The notes under the pieces: model-generated
Told to the model about the DNA's origin: nothing
The model's input: the letters and a program-made list of their open reading frames with translations, nothing else
Database searches by the model: none
Assembly: GCA_934141475.1 (NCBI GenBank)
Contig: CAKPCG010000006.1
Span: 1 to 64,000 of the forward strand
Origin: an uncultured Clostridia bacterium
Lineage (GTDB): Bacteria; Bacillota; Clostridia; TANB77; CAG-508
DNA: 64,000 nt
Direction of reading: 5' to 3'
Part shown: one piece after another, positions 28,795-38,828 of the stretch
How the letters are laid out: each line of letters opens with the position of its first letter
Numbering within the stretch: the first letter of the stretch is position 1
Position numbers and translations under genes: made by a program

Positions 28795-29229
28795 ATGAAT
28801 AATATGACATATAGTGTTAAAAAAAGTGAAATACAAAGAAAATGGTATATAATCGATGCAGCCAACAAACCTTTAGGTAGAGTTGCTACAGAAGCTGCAA
28901 GATTACTTGCTGGAAAACATAAACCAATCTATACAAAAAACTTAGATACTGGTGACCATGTTATAATCTTAAATTGTAAAGATGTAGTATTAACAGGAAA
29001 CAAATTAAACCAAAAAATTTACAGACATCATTCTGGATATATTGGTGGAATGAAAGAAGTTCCTGCAAAAGACATGTTAGAAAAAAATCCTGAAAAAGCT
29101 ATGATGTTAGCTGTTAAAGGAATGTTACCTCACAACTCTTTAGGAGCTCAAATGCTTAAAAAATTAAGAGTATATGGTGGTAATGAACATGAAAACCAAG
29201 CACAAAAACCAGAAATATGGAATTTTTAA
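28795..29229 (+). CDS. rplM: 50S ribosomal protein L13
   Basis: 144 residues, full length. Typical L13 motifs: WYIIDAANKPLGRVATEAAR, LLAGKHKPIYTK, DHVIILNCKDVVLTGNK, and GMLPHNSLGAQMLKKLRVY. It assembles early in the large subunit. The first ATG is used, with AGGAGGG 11 bases upstream. It forms the classic rplM-rpsI operon, with 20 bases between the genes. Confidence 0.97.
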   Translation: MNNMTYSVKKSEIQRKWYIIDAANKPLGRVATEAARLLAGKHKPIYTKNLDTGDHVIILNCKDVVLTGNKLNQKIYRHHSGYIGGMKEVPAKDMLEKNPEKAMMLAVKGMLPHNSLGAQMLKKLRVYGGNEHENQAQKPEIWNF

Positions 29230-29249
29230 TTTAAAGGGAGGAAACATAA

Positions 29250-29651
29250 ATGCCTAAAGCTGAAAAAAAATATTATTACGGTACAGGTAGAAGAAAAGAT
29301 GCAGTAGCTAGAGTAAGACTTGTAGAAGGAACTGGAAAAATTACAATTAATGGAAAAGATTTAGATGAATATTTCGGATTAGAAACTTTAAAAGTTATCG
29401 TAAGACAACCTTTAACAGTTACTAATACAACAGCTAAATATGACGTAATTTCTACTGTAAAAGGTGGAGGATACACAGGTCAAGCTGGAGCTATTCGTCA
29501 TGGTATAGCTAGAGCTTTAAATGAAGCTGACGCAGAATATAGACCACTTTTAAAATCAAACGGATTCTTAACAAGAGATCCTCGTATGAAAGAAAGAAAG
29601 AAATATGGTCTTAAAAAAGCTAGAAAAGCACCACAATTTTCAAAGAGATAA
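29250..29651 (+). CDS. rpsI: 30S ribosomal protein S9
   Basis: 133 residues with YYGTGRRKDAVARVRL at the start, GGGYTGQAGAIRHGIARAL in the middle, and the conserved C-terminal KKYGLKKARKAPQFSKR whose basic tail reaches the P-site tRNA. GGGAGG precedes the ATG. Followed by a strong terminator. Confidence 0.97.
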   Translation: MPKAEKKYYYGTGRRKDAVARVRLVEGTGKITINGKDLDEYFGLETLKVIVRQPLTVTNTTAKYDVISTVKGGGYTGQAGAIRHGIARALNEADAEYRPLLKSNGFLTRDPRMKERKKYGLKKARKAPQFSKR

Positions 29652-29676
29652 AAAGCTTTTATCAGAAGCAATTCAA

Positions 29677-29707
29677 CCTCAGAAGTTTTACGACTTCCGA
29701 GGTTTTT
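29677..29707 (+). terminator. rpsI terminator
   Basis: Arms CCTCAGAAGT and ACTTCCGAGG, six-base loop, then TTTTT. It ends two bases before the stop codon of the convergent gene on the minus strand. Confidence 0.88.
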
Positions 29708-29708
29708 A

Positions 29709-31592
29709 TTATTTTTTAAATTTATCAAAAAAACTTTTTTTCTTCTTAGATTTGTCTTTATTATCTATTTTTACAAATTCATTTTCCCATGAATTATCAT
29801 TGTTTGTATTTTTGTTTTCTGTTTTTTTATTTTTTCTGCCTTTTGTTTTTTTATTATCTTTTGCTTCTAATTCTTCTTCGTCTATTTTATCCCATTCGTC
29901 ATCCCATTCGTCGTCTTCTTCCTCTACTTGTGTATCGTCATCATCTTCTTCATCCCATATGCTATCTACTTCGTCCTCTTCTTCATCATTGGCATCATGT
30001 TCTTCATATTCATCATCGTCGTCTTCATATTCGTCTTCTTCGTCTTCGTAATCGTCATCATCACCATCCCAGTAGTTTTCTTCTCCTCTTTTAGGATCGT
30101 TTCCCCATATGTCATATGATATTTCGTCATCATCTTCATCGCTATTATTGCTTTGCTCGTAGTCTTCATCTTCGTCTTCATCTTCATCAGTGTCAAATCC
30201 TAATATCATGTCTATTTTTTTATCTATTTCCGCTTTTACATCATCTTCCTTGTTTGATATGCTTTTTATTTTTCTTTTTGACTTTGTGTTTGTTTCTTTT
30301 TCTTTGTTGTTATCTTTTTCTTTAGTTGCTTTAGGTAGTATTTCTTCTTCAAAATCATCATCCCAGTCGTCATCATCATCTTCTTGTTGTAATTCTTCTT
30401 TTTCTTCTACAGGCATATACTGACTTAAGTCTCTACCATATTCTTCTGTAACATTTTTGTAAAATACATCATATATTTTTTTCATTCCTTCAATTCTCCA
30501 ATAATTTGGATTTATTATTGTTACAGGTAAATTTAATTTCTTGATTTCATTATCAAATTGTTCTGATTTCATTTCTAGTTTTTTTAGATAGTCAACATTA
30601 TATAGTTCTGCATATGATTTTTTTGTTACTTTTTTAGTTATTTCTTTTAATAATAATGTATACAAATTATTAATTTGCACTAAATCTTCATCTAAATTTT
30701 TGCAGGCTTCTTTCATTAACTTTTTATGTTCTTCTTCCCCATTTACAGATGTTAATCTTTCGTTGTCTAAAAATTGTATTAAATATTCTTTTAGTGCTCC
30801 TACAAATTCTAGTTTACATTTAGCATCTTTTATTATTTTTTTATGTTTTTCGCCCTTGGTTGTATTGTTTTTTATTTCTGTAAATAGTTTATTAGTCTTT
30901 TCATATATTCCTGTTAATATTTCTGTTTCTCTTTTTTGTATGTCTACATTTAGCGTAATTGCTTTTTTTATTACATCCATATCAAAAGGTATTTTTTCGT
31001 TTTGACCATTTTTTTGTATTTTTTCTTTTAGTTCGTTTTCTATTTCTTCTGTTTCTAAATCTACAAATTGCTTTGCTCTTTTTTCTATATTTATATCAAT
31101 TTCTTTGTAATCATCTAAAATTTTATTTAATCTTTGATTATATTCATTTTCTATAGTTCTTCTTGACTTGCCACAGTTTGTCCTTATTTTGCTCTTTTCG
31201 TTAAATTCTACAACTACATTTATAAAATCTTGTGCATTTTGTTTTACTTGTTCATTTAATTCTTCAATACTACTATGTACATTGTCAAATCTCTTTTGTA
31301 TCTTTTCTGAGTTTTCATCTATTGTTTGAAATATTTCATTTCTTTCTATTTGGTATTTTTCAATTTTTTTATTTAGCACTTCTTCTTTCTTTTGTATTTC
31401 TCTTATTTTGTTTGCGATCGAGTCATATTCTTGCATTATATTTTCTTCATCGTCTGATATTTCTCTATATTGTTCTAAGCTTTCAACTAAATCGCAATAA
31501 TCTTTAAAGTTCGTTTTTATGTTACTTTTCATGTTGTAACCAAACATTTGATTAAAATATCTTTCTAATACTATTGCGTTCCTCTCATACAT
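29709..31592 (-). CDS. Coiled-coil protein with very acidic C-terminal half
   Basis: 627 residues. Residues 1-380 are helical with long coiled-coil stretches (EYDSIANKIREIQKKEEVLN). Residues 395-590 are dominated by Asp and Glu with tryptophans spaced between (DDDDDWDDDFEEE, NYWDGDDDDYED). The end is basic (KKTKGRKNKK, KKKKSFFDKFKK). No enzyme motif and no signal peptide. ATG at 31592 is supported by GGAGG nine bases upstream. It lies 16 bases after the GGDEF gene and is probably co-transcribed. Function unknown; the tail could bind cations or basic proteins. Confidence 0.75.
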   Translation of the reverse strand: MYERNAIVLERYFNQMFGYNMKSNIKTNFKDYCDLVESLEQYREISDDEENIMQEYDSIANKIREIQKKEEVLNKKIEKYQIERNEIFQTIDENSEKIQKRFDNVHSSIEELNEQVKQNAQDFINVVVEFNEKSKIRTNCGKSRRTIENEYNQRLNKILDDYKEIDINIEKRAKQFVDLETEEIENELKEKIQKNGQNEKIPFDMDVIKKAITLNVDIQKRETEILTGIYEKTNKLFTEIKNNTTKGEKHKKIIKDAKCKLEFVGALKEYLIQFLDNERLTSVNGEEEHKKLMKEACKNLDEDLVQINNLYTLLLKEITKKVTKKSYAELYNVDYLKKLEMKSEQFDNEIKKLNLPVTIINPNYWRIEGMKKIYDVFYKNVTEEYGRDLSQYMPVEEKEELQQEDDDDDWDDDFEEEILPKATKEKDNNKEKETNTKSKRKIKSISNKEDDVKAEIDKKIDMILGFDTDEDEDEDEDYEQSNNSDEDDDEISYDIWGNDPKRGEENYWDGDDDDYEDEEDEYEDDDDEYEEHDANDEEEDEVDSIWDEEDDDDTQVEEEDDEWDDEWDKIDEEELEAKDNKKTKGRKNKKTENKNTNNDNSWENEFVKIDNKDKSKKKKSFFDKFKK

Positions 31593-31608
31593 AATTAATA
31601 CCTCCAAA

Positions 31609-32535
31609 TTATGACTTATGTCTTCTTCTATCTATTGCATAACTACTTCCCATTACAGCTTTTACAGCATGTTTTACTTGTGCTGCTGTGTCTCCAATTT
31701 CTAGTATGTTTGCAAACCTTCCTTTGTCTACAACTACTACAGCTATTGATATTGAAGTTAGTGGGAATTTTTCTATTATTCCTTTACGATTAGCAACTTC
31801 AATATAACCATCTTCTCTGTCTTTTTCGTTGTAAAATTTTAATACTCCATTATCGAAATTGTAGATTATTGCTTGACATAGTTTTTCTACGTCTTTGCTT
31901 GGCATTATTGCAATAAAGTCGTCTCCTCCTATGTGTCCTACAAAACCATTACCATAATTATGAACAGCATTTACTATTGTATTTGCCGTATATTCAATTA
32001 TTTGGTCTCCTTTCAAAAATCCATAAACATCATTATATGCCTTAAAGTTGTCTAAATCTAAATATAGTATTGAAAATTCTTCGTTTTTCATAAGATGTTT
32101 TTTTAATTCCGAATTTATTTGTACATTTCCTGGCAGTCCTGTTAGTGGACTCATTCTTCTGTTTATTGTAAGTAATCTCATTAAATTTTTAACTGTATAG
32201 TATAAATACCCTTCATCTACTGGCTTTCTTATAAAATATTCAACAGATTCGCTTAAAATTCTCATTCTATGATCTCTTATACCATTTGATGAAACCACTA
32301 TTACAGGTGTAATTTTGTTATCTTCATCTCTTCTTATTTTTTTACATACATCTATTACATCAATTTTTATTGCATCTTCGTTTATAACTATTAGTGATGG
32401 AATATTTTTTAATGCTATATCTATTTGTTCTGTTTTTACACTTATAAATTTGTATTCTTTATCATCTCTAAATAGTTCTCTAAATATTATAATTGAAGAT
32501 TCATCGTCATCTATTATATATACTTCATTTATCAT
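31609..32535 (-). CDS. Receiver-GGDEF protein (possible diguanylate cyclase)
   Basis: 308 residues. The N-terminal 120 resemble a response-regulator receiver (VYIIDDDESS, VIVVSSNG, FIRKPVDEGYL), but the site of the phosphorylated Asp reads LIVINEDAI, with Asn in place. The GGDEF domain has SPLTGLPGN, LYLDLDNFKAYND and the active loop GGDDF, compatible with cyclic di-GMP synthesis. It probably works without classical phosphorylation. It is followed by the acidic coiled-coil gene and preceded by an Ig-like membrane protein gene, spacing 4 bases. Confidence 0.82.
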   Translation of the reverse strand: MINEVYIIDDDESSIIIFRELFRDDKEYKFISVKTEQIDIALKNIPSLIVINEDAIKIDVIDVCKKIRRDEDNKITPVIVVSSNGIRDHRMRILSESVEYFIRKPVDEGYLYYTVKNLMRLLTINRRMSPLTGLPGNVQINSELKKHLMKNEEFSILYLDLDNFKAYNDVYGFLKGDQIIEYTANTIVNAVHNYGNGFVGHIGGDDFIAIMPSKDVEKLCQAIIYNFDNGVLKFYNEKDREDGYIEVANRKGIIEKFPLTSISIAVVVVDKGRFANILEIGDTAAQVKHAVKAVMGSSYAIDRRRHKS

Positions 32536-32539
32536 TATT

Positions 32540-33469
32540 TTACTCCTTAACGTATCTTACTTTCGCTGTTTTTGATAGTCCATTTTTGTTGTATATTGTA
32601 ACTATTAGCTTATTTTCTCCATCTACAAGGTCTACTGAACCTTTGTATGTTTTTTGATTTATTTCTTCTGTTTTTGTTTCATCAGAATTTAATGTTATTT
32701 CTATTTTTGATAGTTCTTCATCATCTGAACCTGTTATTGTAAATGTTTTTCCATCTGTTTGAACATCTAACTCTGGTTTGTTGTCTCCTATTACTTTTTG
32801 TGCTTTTGTTGATTTTACTCCATTTATGTCTTGAGCTACTAAGCTTAATGTGTGTATTCCTTCTTCTACATCTATTAATGTTTCTGTTTTAACATCGTTT
32901 ACTGTAAATTTCTTTGCATCTTGTTCGTTTTCATCCCAATAATACATTATAAAGTCTATATTTTCATTACTTGTTACTGTTGCTTTTATCTTTCCATCTA
33001 CTTGTTCTAATGTTATTGTTGGTTTGTCTTCTGTTTCTTGTGATGTTTCATATGATGAAGAAATTCCATTTATGTCTTTTGCTGTTATTTTTATTGTTGA
33101 GTTTCCAGATGGAAGTTCTACTTCTTGTTTTACTTCTGTTTTGTTTTTTCCATCTATTTCTACTACATCTTCATCATTTATTTGGTATGTAACACTTGCT
33201 ATTGCTTTATCGTGTGTTACTACTATATTTATTGTTGTAGCATCTTCTCTTTCTGTTGTAATTATTGGTTTTGAGCTTGCCGATGTCGCCTTTGCATTAT
33301 CTACATTATTTGTTACATTTTTATAACATGAGTATGCTCCAGAACATGTTAATCCTATACCAAATATTAATAAAATTACTGCAAAAACTACTATAACGGA
33401 ATGTATTTCTGTTTTATGTTGTTTCTTTTTTTTATTTTTTGTATTTTCTACTGATAATATTTGATTCAT
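32540..33469 (-). CDS. Membrane protein with extracellular Ig-like repeats
   Basis: 309 residues: a basic N-terminus, a membrane helix (about 27-50) and three beta-sandwich-like repeats of about 75 residues with the pattern D-x-x-hTINIVVTHDKAIASV / ITAKDINGISS / LVAQDINGVKS. ATG at 33469 with AAAGGA nine bases upstream is preferred over a TTG six codons earlier. Operon with the GGDEF gene four bases downstream. Likely an envelope sensor or structural protein; not identified. Confidence 0.72.
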   Translation of the reverse strand: MNQILSVENTKNKKKKQHKTEIHSVIVVFAVILLIFGIGLTCSGAYSCYKNVTNNVDNAKATSASSKPIITTEREDATTINIVVTHDKAIASVTYQINDEDVVEIDGKNKTEVKQEVELPSGNSTIKITAKDINGISSSYETSQETEDKPTITLEQVDGKIKATVTSNENIDFIMYYWDENEQDAKKFTVNDVKTETLIDVEEGIHTLSLVAQDINGVKSTKAQKVIGDNKPELDVQTDGKTFTITGSDDEELSKIEITLNSDETKTEEINQKTYKGSVDLVDGENKLIVTIYNKNGLSKTAKVRYVKE

Positions 33470-33600
33470 TTTCTTCTTTCCTTTCAATATTTCTTTTAGA
33501 TTATAACATACCAGCTTTTTATTGTAAACATTTTTTTGAAAAAAGCTTTTGGTAAAAACTTGTATTTTCTTGCTTATTTTTTAATATTTATAAAGCAAAA

Positions 33601-33631
33601 AAGGAAAATCAGTTATTAAATGATTTTCCTT
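33601..33631 (-). terminator. Terminator of large surface-protein gene
   Basis: Eleven-base arms AAGGAAAATCA and TGATTTTCCTT, nine-base loop, T-run on the minus strand. Confidence 0.85.
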
Positions 33632-33640
33632 TTTATTTTA

Positions 33641-36600
33641 TTATAATACAAATTTCTTAATTAAAATTATTCCTGTAGTTAATACTGCTAGTATTACTGC
33701 TCCAATTGCTGTATACATTGCAACATGAGCTATTACACCTGTTTTTATTGATAGTAATACTTTTGCATCATCTATGTCGTCTTCTCCTGGTTTTTGGTTA
33801 TCTGGAGTTGAGTCTCTATCTGGAACACCTTCGTCATTATAGTCTTCTGATATTTCTGCTGTATTTGTTTTTAATCCAAGATTCGAGCTTCCATTTATCC
33901 ATCTTAGTATTACTGTTACTTGTGCACTTTCACCTGGTTGTAATAATGTGTTTTCTAGTAGTCTTGTTGATATTACATTATTTCCTTCATCTGTCCATCC
34001 TTCATTGTCTTCTGCATAGAATTTTAATCCTTCTGGAACATAGTCTGTTATTTCTTTAGCATAACCTGCTATATCTCCTTCGTTTGTTATTTTTATTGTA
34101 TATCCAAATTTTACTACAGTTGAATTTAATTTCTTTTTGTTTATTTCTACTTTTGGTATTTTATCTGTATTGTCATCTCCAGTATTTCCTGTTTGTGTTG
34201 TTGTTGTTTTACCATCTTCTGTTACATATACTGTAGAAACATATTTTAGTAAACTTAAGTCAAATGTTTTTATTAATATTACTTCATAGTCATCATCATC
34301 TTCATTTTTCTTGTCTACATTGTCTGGTGTTGAGTCTATATCTTTTGGTACATCATCACCATTTTTATCTTCGTATTTTGTTATTTCTGCAATGTTTACT
34401 ATATTTGTATTTGTTGGAGCTTTTTCATTTACTCTACAAAGTACTTGTACATCTCTATAATCTAATCCTGAACCTGCTCCATCATCTGTTTTCTTGTCAA
34501 ATGCTTTTAGTAGGTTTTTAGCTGATTCATCTTCTTTATTATATCCTAAATATGTTGTTGTTATTGTTTTTCCGTCTGTTCCAACTTTCCATCCATATTG
34601 TGTATTAAAGTCACAGTCTACATAGTCTAAGTAGTCTGGTAAGTGATCTGTTATTTCTCCTGCATATACATCTGTTTCTCCTTCGTTATATACTCTTATA
34701 TTATATAATACATATGCTTGTTCTGGAACAGTTAGTGGATCTTTTACCATTACATATGTTGCATCATGGCAGTCTTTGTTGTCTCTTAATGCTTTTGTAT
34801 CTACTCTTGTTGCTCTTGTATATGGATTTGTTTTGTTTCCTATTTTTCCATCTGCTGTTAAATATTCTCCATCTTCTATTTTTATGTCTTCACTTACTGC
34901 TGTAATGAATTTTGTTAATGCTAAGTCTACTTTCTTTTTCTTGATGTTTACTACTTCGTAGTCATCATCATCTTCTTCTCTTTTTTCTTTGTTTTTGTCT
35001 TTTAAATTGTCTGGTGTTGAATCTATATCTTTTGGTATATCATTTCCATCTTCATCTTGATATTTAGAAATTTGTGCAGAGTTTACTAAGTTTGTTGCTT
35101 CTGGTGCTTTTGAATTTACTCTACATAGTATTTGAATGTCTCTATAATCTAATCCTGAACCTGCTCCATCGTCTGTTTTCTTATCAAATGCTTTTAATAA
35201 ATTTTTAGCTGATTCATCTTCTTTGTTATATCCTAAATAGCTTGATTTTACTGTTTTTCCATCTGTTCCAACTTTCCATCCATATTGTGTATTAAAGTCA
35301 CAGTCTACATAGTCTAAGTAGTCTGGTAAGTGATCTGTTATTTCTCCTGCATATACATCTGTTTCTCCTTCGTTATATACTCTTATATTATATAATACAT
35401 ATGCTTGTTCTGGAACAGTTAGTGGATCTTTTACCATTACATATGTTGCATCATGGCAGTCTTTGTTGTCTCTTAATGCTTTTGTATCTACTCTTGTTGC
35501 TCTTGTATATGGATTTGTTTTGTTTCCTATTTTTCCATCTGCTGTTAAATATTCTCCATCTTCTATTTTTATGTCTTCACTTACTGCTGTAATGAATTTT
35601 GTTAATGCTAAGTCTACTTTTCCAAGAATAATGTTATCATAGTCTTCATCATCTTGATATTTTTTGTCTCCATCTTTTCCTGGCCAATTGTTTGTTTCAG
35701 AATCTCTATCTTTTAAGTCTGTTTCATCTTGTTTATTTCCATCTGCATCTTGTGCTTCTGTAATAGCTGCTTCGTTTCTGATTGTAACTCCTGCTCCATC
35801 TTGAGCTGAAACTCTATAAACTACTGTTACACTTAATTTATCTAAGCTTTCTCCATTGTGGTTTGTATCTTTTGAGCTATCATATGCTTTTAATAATTTA
35901 TTTGTTCCTCCTAAATAGCTTTTTACATCACATGTTATGCTTGTTGTATTTTCACCATTAAAGCTATCCATTGTTAATTTGTCATTTTGTGATTCTATTG
36001 TCCAATATGAATTATTCTTTTCTACTAGTTTGTAAGTTTCTTCATCTACTTCTATTTCTTCTGATTTTCCTTGTGAGTCACATGTTATTAAAGTTTTTCC
36101 ATCTGATGGTTCTTTTGGATAAACAAATTCAACTCCTGTTGGAATATTGTCTCTTATTTTGTTTACATATCCATCTACATCTCCTTCATTATATACTGTA
36201 AATGTGTATGTTACATAATCTCCGTGTTTTACACTAATAGGTGTTTTGTCTAATTCATATTTTGCTGTTGTTGCTGTTTTATTTGCTAAATCTGTTGTAT
36301 CAATTTTTGGTTCTTGTCTTCCTGCTTTTGTTGTTCCTTTTGAATATATGCTTGTTATATATTTTTGTAATGCTAAGTCGAATTGTGCTGGTTTTATTAC
36401 AACTACTTCAAAATCATCATCATCTTCTCTTCCTGGGAAGTAGTCATCATTATTTGTTCCATCTTTGTATACATCTTTTGAGTTGTCTCCATTTTTGTTA
36501 TCTCCACCATGATATCCTTCGTATTTATCTCCTGTTGTTTTTTGTTCTGCTGATGGAATTTTTGTTACATCAGAGTCTCTATCTTTTGTTACTTCTGTGT

Positions 36601-38539
36601 TTGTTTCTGTATTATATTCTTTTGATATATACGCAAGGTTTGTTAAATAAGTATTTTTTGATGCTGATGGTTCTTCTGTTATTTCACAATCTACTTTTAT
36701 TGTTTCACTAGAAAGTGTATCACTTCCGTTATATGCTGTTAATACATTTTTGCTTACATTTGTAAATGTTATTTGATTTGTTTCTTCATCATATACATAT
36801 GTATATTTTATATTGTCTGATTCATATGTTCCTGTTTTTTCACCTTTTAGTTTCATTCCTTGTGGTAATTTATCTACTATTTCTGCTGCATATCCATTCA
36901 TATCTCCTTCGTTGTATACTGTTATTTCATATGTTACTATGTCTCCTTTTTCTACAACTACTGGATCTTTTCTATGTTTATATGTGGCTGTTCCATTTTT
37001 TTCTATATCACTTGCTACATATGTTATTTTTCTTGTTGCTAATTTTCCGTCTTCATTTGATATTAATTTTGCATTCACTTCTGTGTTTGCTTGATTTTTT
37101 AATGCTACTATAGCTTTTCTTAAAGCTAAATCAAATTCTTTTTCTATTGGTGCTGTTACTGTTAGTTGGAATTTTTCATCTCCTGGTGTTACTTCTATAA
37201 TTGGTTGTTCTGTTTTTGTTGTTGATATCCATAATGTTTTTTGATTTGTTTTGTAACTTCCATCAAAATCTATTTTTATATTGTTTCCTGTTACTTTTGA
37301 TTTTGGTATAGATACATAAAATTCTTCTCTTCCTACATAATCTCCAACTTTTTGATTGCTATTTTTTGTTCCATTTGCATCTGATAAATATGCTCCAGTA
37401 TTTGTATCACCATTTACTGTTATTGTATCTAATAATGTGTATACTGATGTTCTTTGTGATTCTATTTTTACAGGTCCTACTACATAGTAATCTACATTAT
37501 CTACCTTTTTTTGTTGTATTTCAGCTGTTGAAGGTGTTATTTTTAATGGATTTCCTGTTGTTTCTGTGTCTGTATTTGATTCAGCGTATTTATTTGCTGC
37601 ATCTATTAGGTATTGGCTAAGTATTCCTGCTTGTTCTTGTTTCCATATACCTATTTTAACTTCGTTTCCGCCTTCATCTTCATCTGTAACTGCTTCCAAA
37701 TGAGTCCATTGAGATGTATTAGTATTTGTTGTACCATTTGAATATTTTAATGCTATCCATGGGTCTTTTATATTATATCCTTCACTCTTATTTGGATTAT
37801 TTTCTAAGTAGTTTGTAAAATACCATAAAGATGCTTGTTGTACTACTTCTACTAAATCATCAGATAAGCTAATATTTACAAGTTCTCCAGATTTATTAAA
37901 ATAAACATACCCTTGTTTTCCAGTATTAGAAACTTTTGATGAATAGTCATATCCTTCTTGAGCAATATATCTATATCCTTTTAAAGGTGTACCATCTTGT
38001 AGTTCTGCATCAACATTTCCATATACTAATCCTGCTTTTGCAAGTAAAGCCTCTTTTTGTGCTTTGTTTTGTTCTTCTGTTGCTGAACTATCTGGTATAT
38101 ATATGTTATCTAATATCCATAATATTTGTTTTATATATTTGCTGTTTACAACATTTTTATATGTTTCTGATAATGAAGTATCATTTTTTAATAATTCTAT
38201 ATCACTTTTTAAATTTAAATTATATGATCTGTTGTATGTTGCAGATGTTCCTATAGTTCCACTTAACCAACTTTCTCCTGCTGTTGCATTTAAACAATAA
38301 TAATTTGTTTTATTGCTAGCATTCATTATTTGGTATATTGGATGTGTAGCACTTCCTTTAGTATCTAAGGCATACCCATCTGTATATTTACCATTTGAAT
38401 ATCTAAAATATGACAATCTTAGTGTTACTGCATTGTCTCCTTGATAATCTTGCATTGCGAAACTTGAAGTTGTTCCTAATCCTAGAATAACTATTAACAT
38501 CGCAATAAGTAATTTGGTGATATTTTTTTTCATTTTCAT
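33641..38539 (-). CDS. Giant surface protein with DUF11-like repeats
   Basis: 1632 residues. Signal peptide (about 1-28), an N-terminal domain of 400 residues with YYCLNATAGESW, possibly a thioester-type adhesin head, then five repeats starting FDLALRK / FDLALQK / VDLALTK (twice) / FDLSLLK. Each repeat contains VYNEGD-like and DxLPxxhxh segments, the DUF11/conserved-repeat pattern of surface proteins. It ends with a membrane helix and KKFVL; no LPXTG is seen. Repeats three and four are almost identical. Transcribed alone with its own terminator. Probably adhesion or surface-layer structure. Confidence 0.85.
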   Translation of the reverse strand: MKMKKNITKLLIAMLIVILGLGTTSSFAMQDYQGDNAVTLRLSYFRYSNGKYTDGYALDTKGSATHPIYQIMNASNKTNYYCLNATAGESWLSGTIGTSATYNRSYNLNLKSDIELLKNDTSLSETYKNVVNSKYIKQILWILDNIYIPDSSATEEQNKAQKEALLAKAGLVYGNVDAELQDGTPLKGYRYIAQEGYDYSSKVSNTGKQGYVYFNKSGELVNISLSDDLVEVVQQASLWYFTNYLENNPNKSEGYNIKDPWIALKYSNGTTNTNTSQWTHLEAVTDEDEGGNEVKIGIWKQEQAGILSQYLIDAANKYAESNTDTETTGNPLKITPSTAEIQQKKVDNVDYYVVGPVKIESQRTSVYTLLDTITVNGDTNTGAYLSDANGTKNSNQKVGDYVGREEFYVSIPKSKVTGNNIKIDFDGSYKTNQKTLWISTTKTEQPIIEVTPGDEKFQLTVTAPIEKEFDLALRKAIVALKNQANTEVNAKLISNEDGKLATRKITYVASDIEKNGTATYKHRKDPVVVEKGDIVTYEITVYNEGDMNGYAAEIVDKLPQGMKLKGEKTGTYESDNIKYTYVYDEETNQITFTNVSKNVLTAYNGSDTLSSETIKVDCEITEEPSASKNTYLTNLAYISKEYNTETNTEVTKDRDSDVTKIPSAEQKTTGDKYEGYHGGDNKNGDNSKDVYKDGTNNDDYFPGREDDDDFEVVVIKPAQFDLALQKYITSIYSKGTTKAGRQEPKIDTTDLANKTATTAKYELDKTPISVKHGDYVTYTFTVYNEGDVDGYVNKIRDNIPTGVEFVYPKEPSDGKTLITCDSQGKSEEIEVDEETYKLVEKNNSYWTIESQNDKLTMDSFNGENTTSITCDVKSYLGGTNKLLKAYDSSKDTNHNGESLDKLSVTVVYRVSAQDGAGVTIRNEAAITEAQDADGNKQDETDLKDRDSETNNWPGKDGDKKYQDDEDYDNIILGKVDLALTKFITAVSEDIKIEDGEYLTADGKIGNKTNPYTRATRVDTKALRDNKDCHDATYVMVKDPLTVPEQAYVLYNIRVYNEGETDVYAGEITDHLPDYLDYVDCDFNTQYGWKVGTDGKTVKSSYLGYNKEDESAKNLLKAFDKKTDDGAGSGLDYRDIQILCRVNSKAPEATNLVNSAQISKYQDEDGNDIPKDIDSTPDNLKDKNKEKREEDDDDYEVVNIKKKKVDLALTKFITAVSEDIKIEDGEYLTADGKIGNKTNPYTRATRVDTKALRDNKDCHDATYVMVKDPLTVPEQAYVLYNIRVYNEGETDVYAGEITDHLPDYLDYVDCDFNTQYGWKVGTDGKTITTTYLGYNKEDESAKNLLKAFDKKTDDGAGSGLDYRDVQVLCRVNEKAPTNTNIVNIAEITKYEDKNGDDVPKDIDSTPDNVDKKNEDDDDYEVILIKTFDLSLLKYVSTVYVTEDGKTTTTQTGNTGDDNTDKIPKVEINKKKLNSTVVKFGYTIKITNEGDIAGYAKEITDYVPEGLKFYAEDNEGWTDEGNNVISTRLLENTLLQPGESAQVTVILRWINGSSNLGLKTNTAEISEDYNDEGVPDRDSTPDNQKPGEDDIDDAKVLLSIKTGVIAHVAMYTAIGAVILAVLTTGIILIKKFVL
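34566..35619 (-). repeat. 687-bp period direct repeat inside surface-protein gene
   Basis: The block 34566-34932 recurs at 35253-35619 with only a few differences, a 687-base (229-codon) period. Similarity extends more weakly upstream to about 34452/35139. Marks recent domain duplication and can expand or contract by recombination. Confidence 0.9.
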
Positions 38540-38828
38540 AATTTCTCCTTACTACATATTTTTAGCTATATTTATTCTACTATGTTTATTTTGCTTTTTC
38601 AATATGTATATTTCAGTTTATTTTTCTATGCTTTATATAGCTTACGGACTGCGTATTTTAAGATTTTTTACAGTTCCTTTACAATTATATTACATTTTGG
38701 TCACAAAATCAATGTTTTGTTTTAATATTTTAGATTTTTTCGCTATTTTCCAATTGTTTTATTTGTTTTTAGTAATATTTTTTTATGTGTTTTATATATT
38801 TATATTAATTTTGTTTGGAGGGGTATTG

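Noticed and set aside
29789..30423. Several plus-strand frames opposite the acidic tail
   Set aside because: Leu/Ser/His-rich frames are mirror images of Asp/Glu codons on the other strand.
34000..38500. CRISPR-like array in the surface-protein region
   Set aside because: The repeats are long coding repeats with a 687-base period and no short repeat-spacer structure. No CRISPR array was found in the window.
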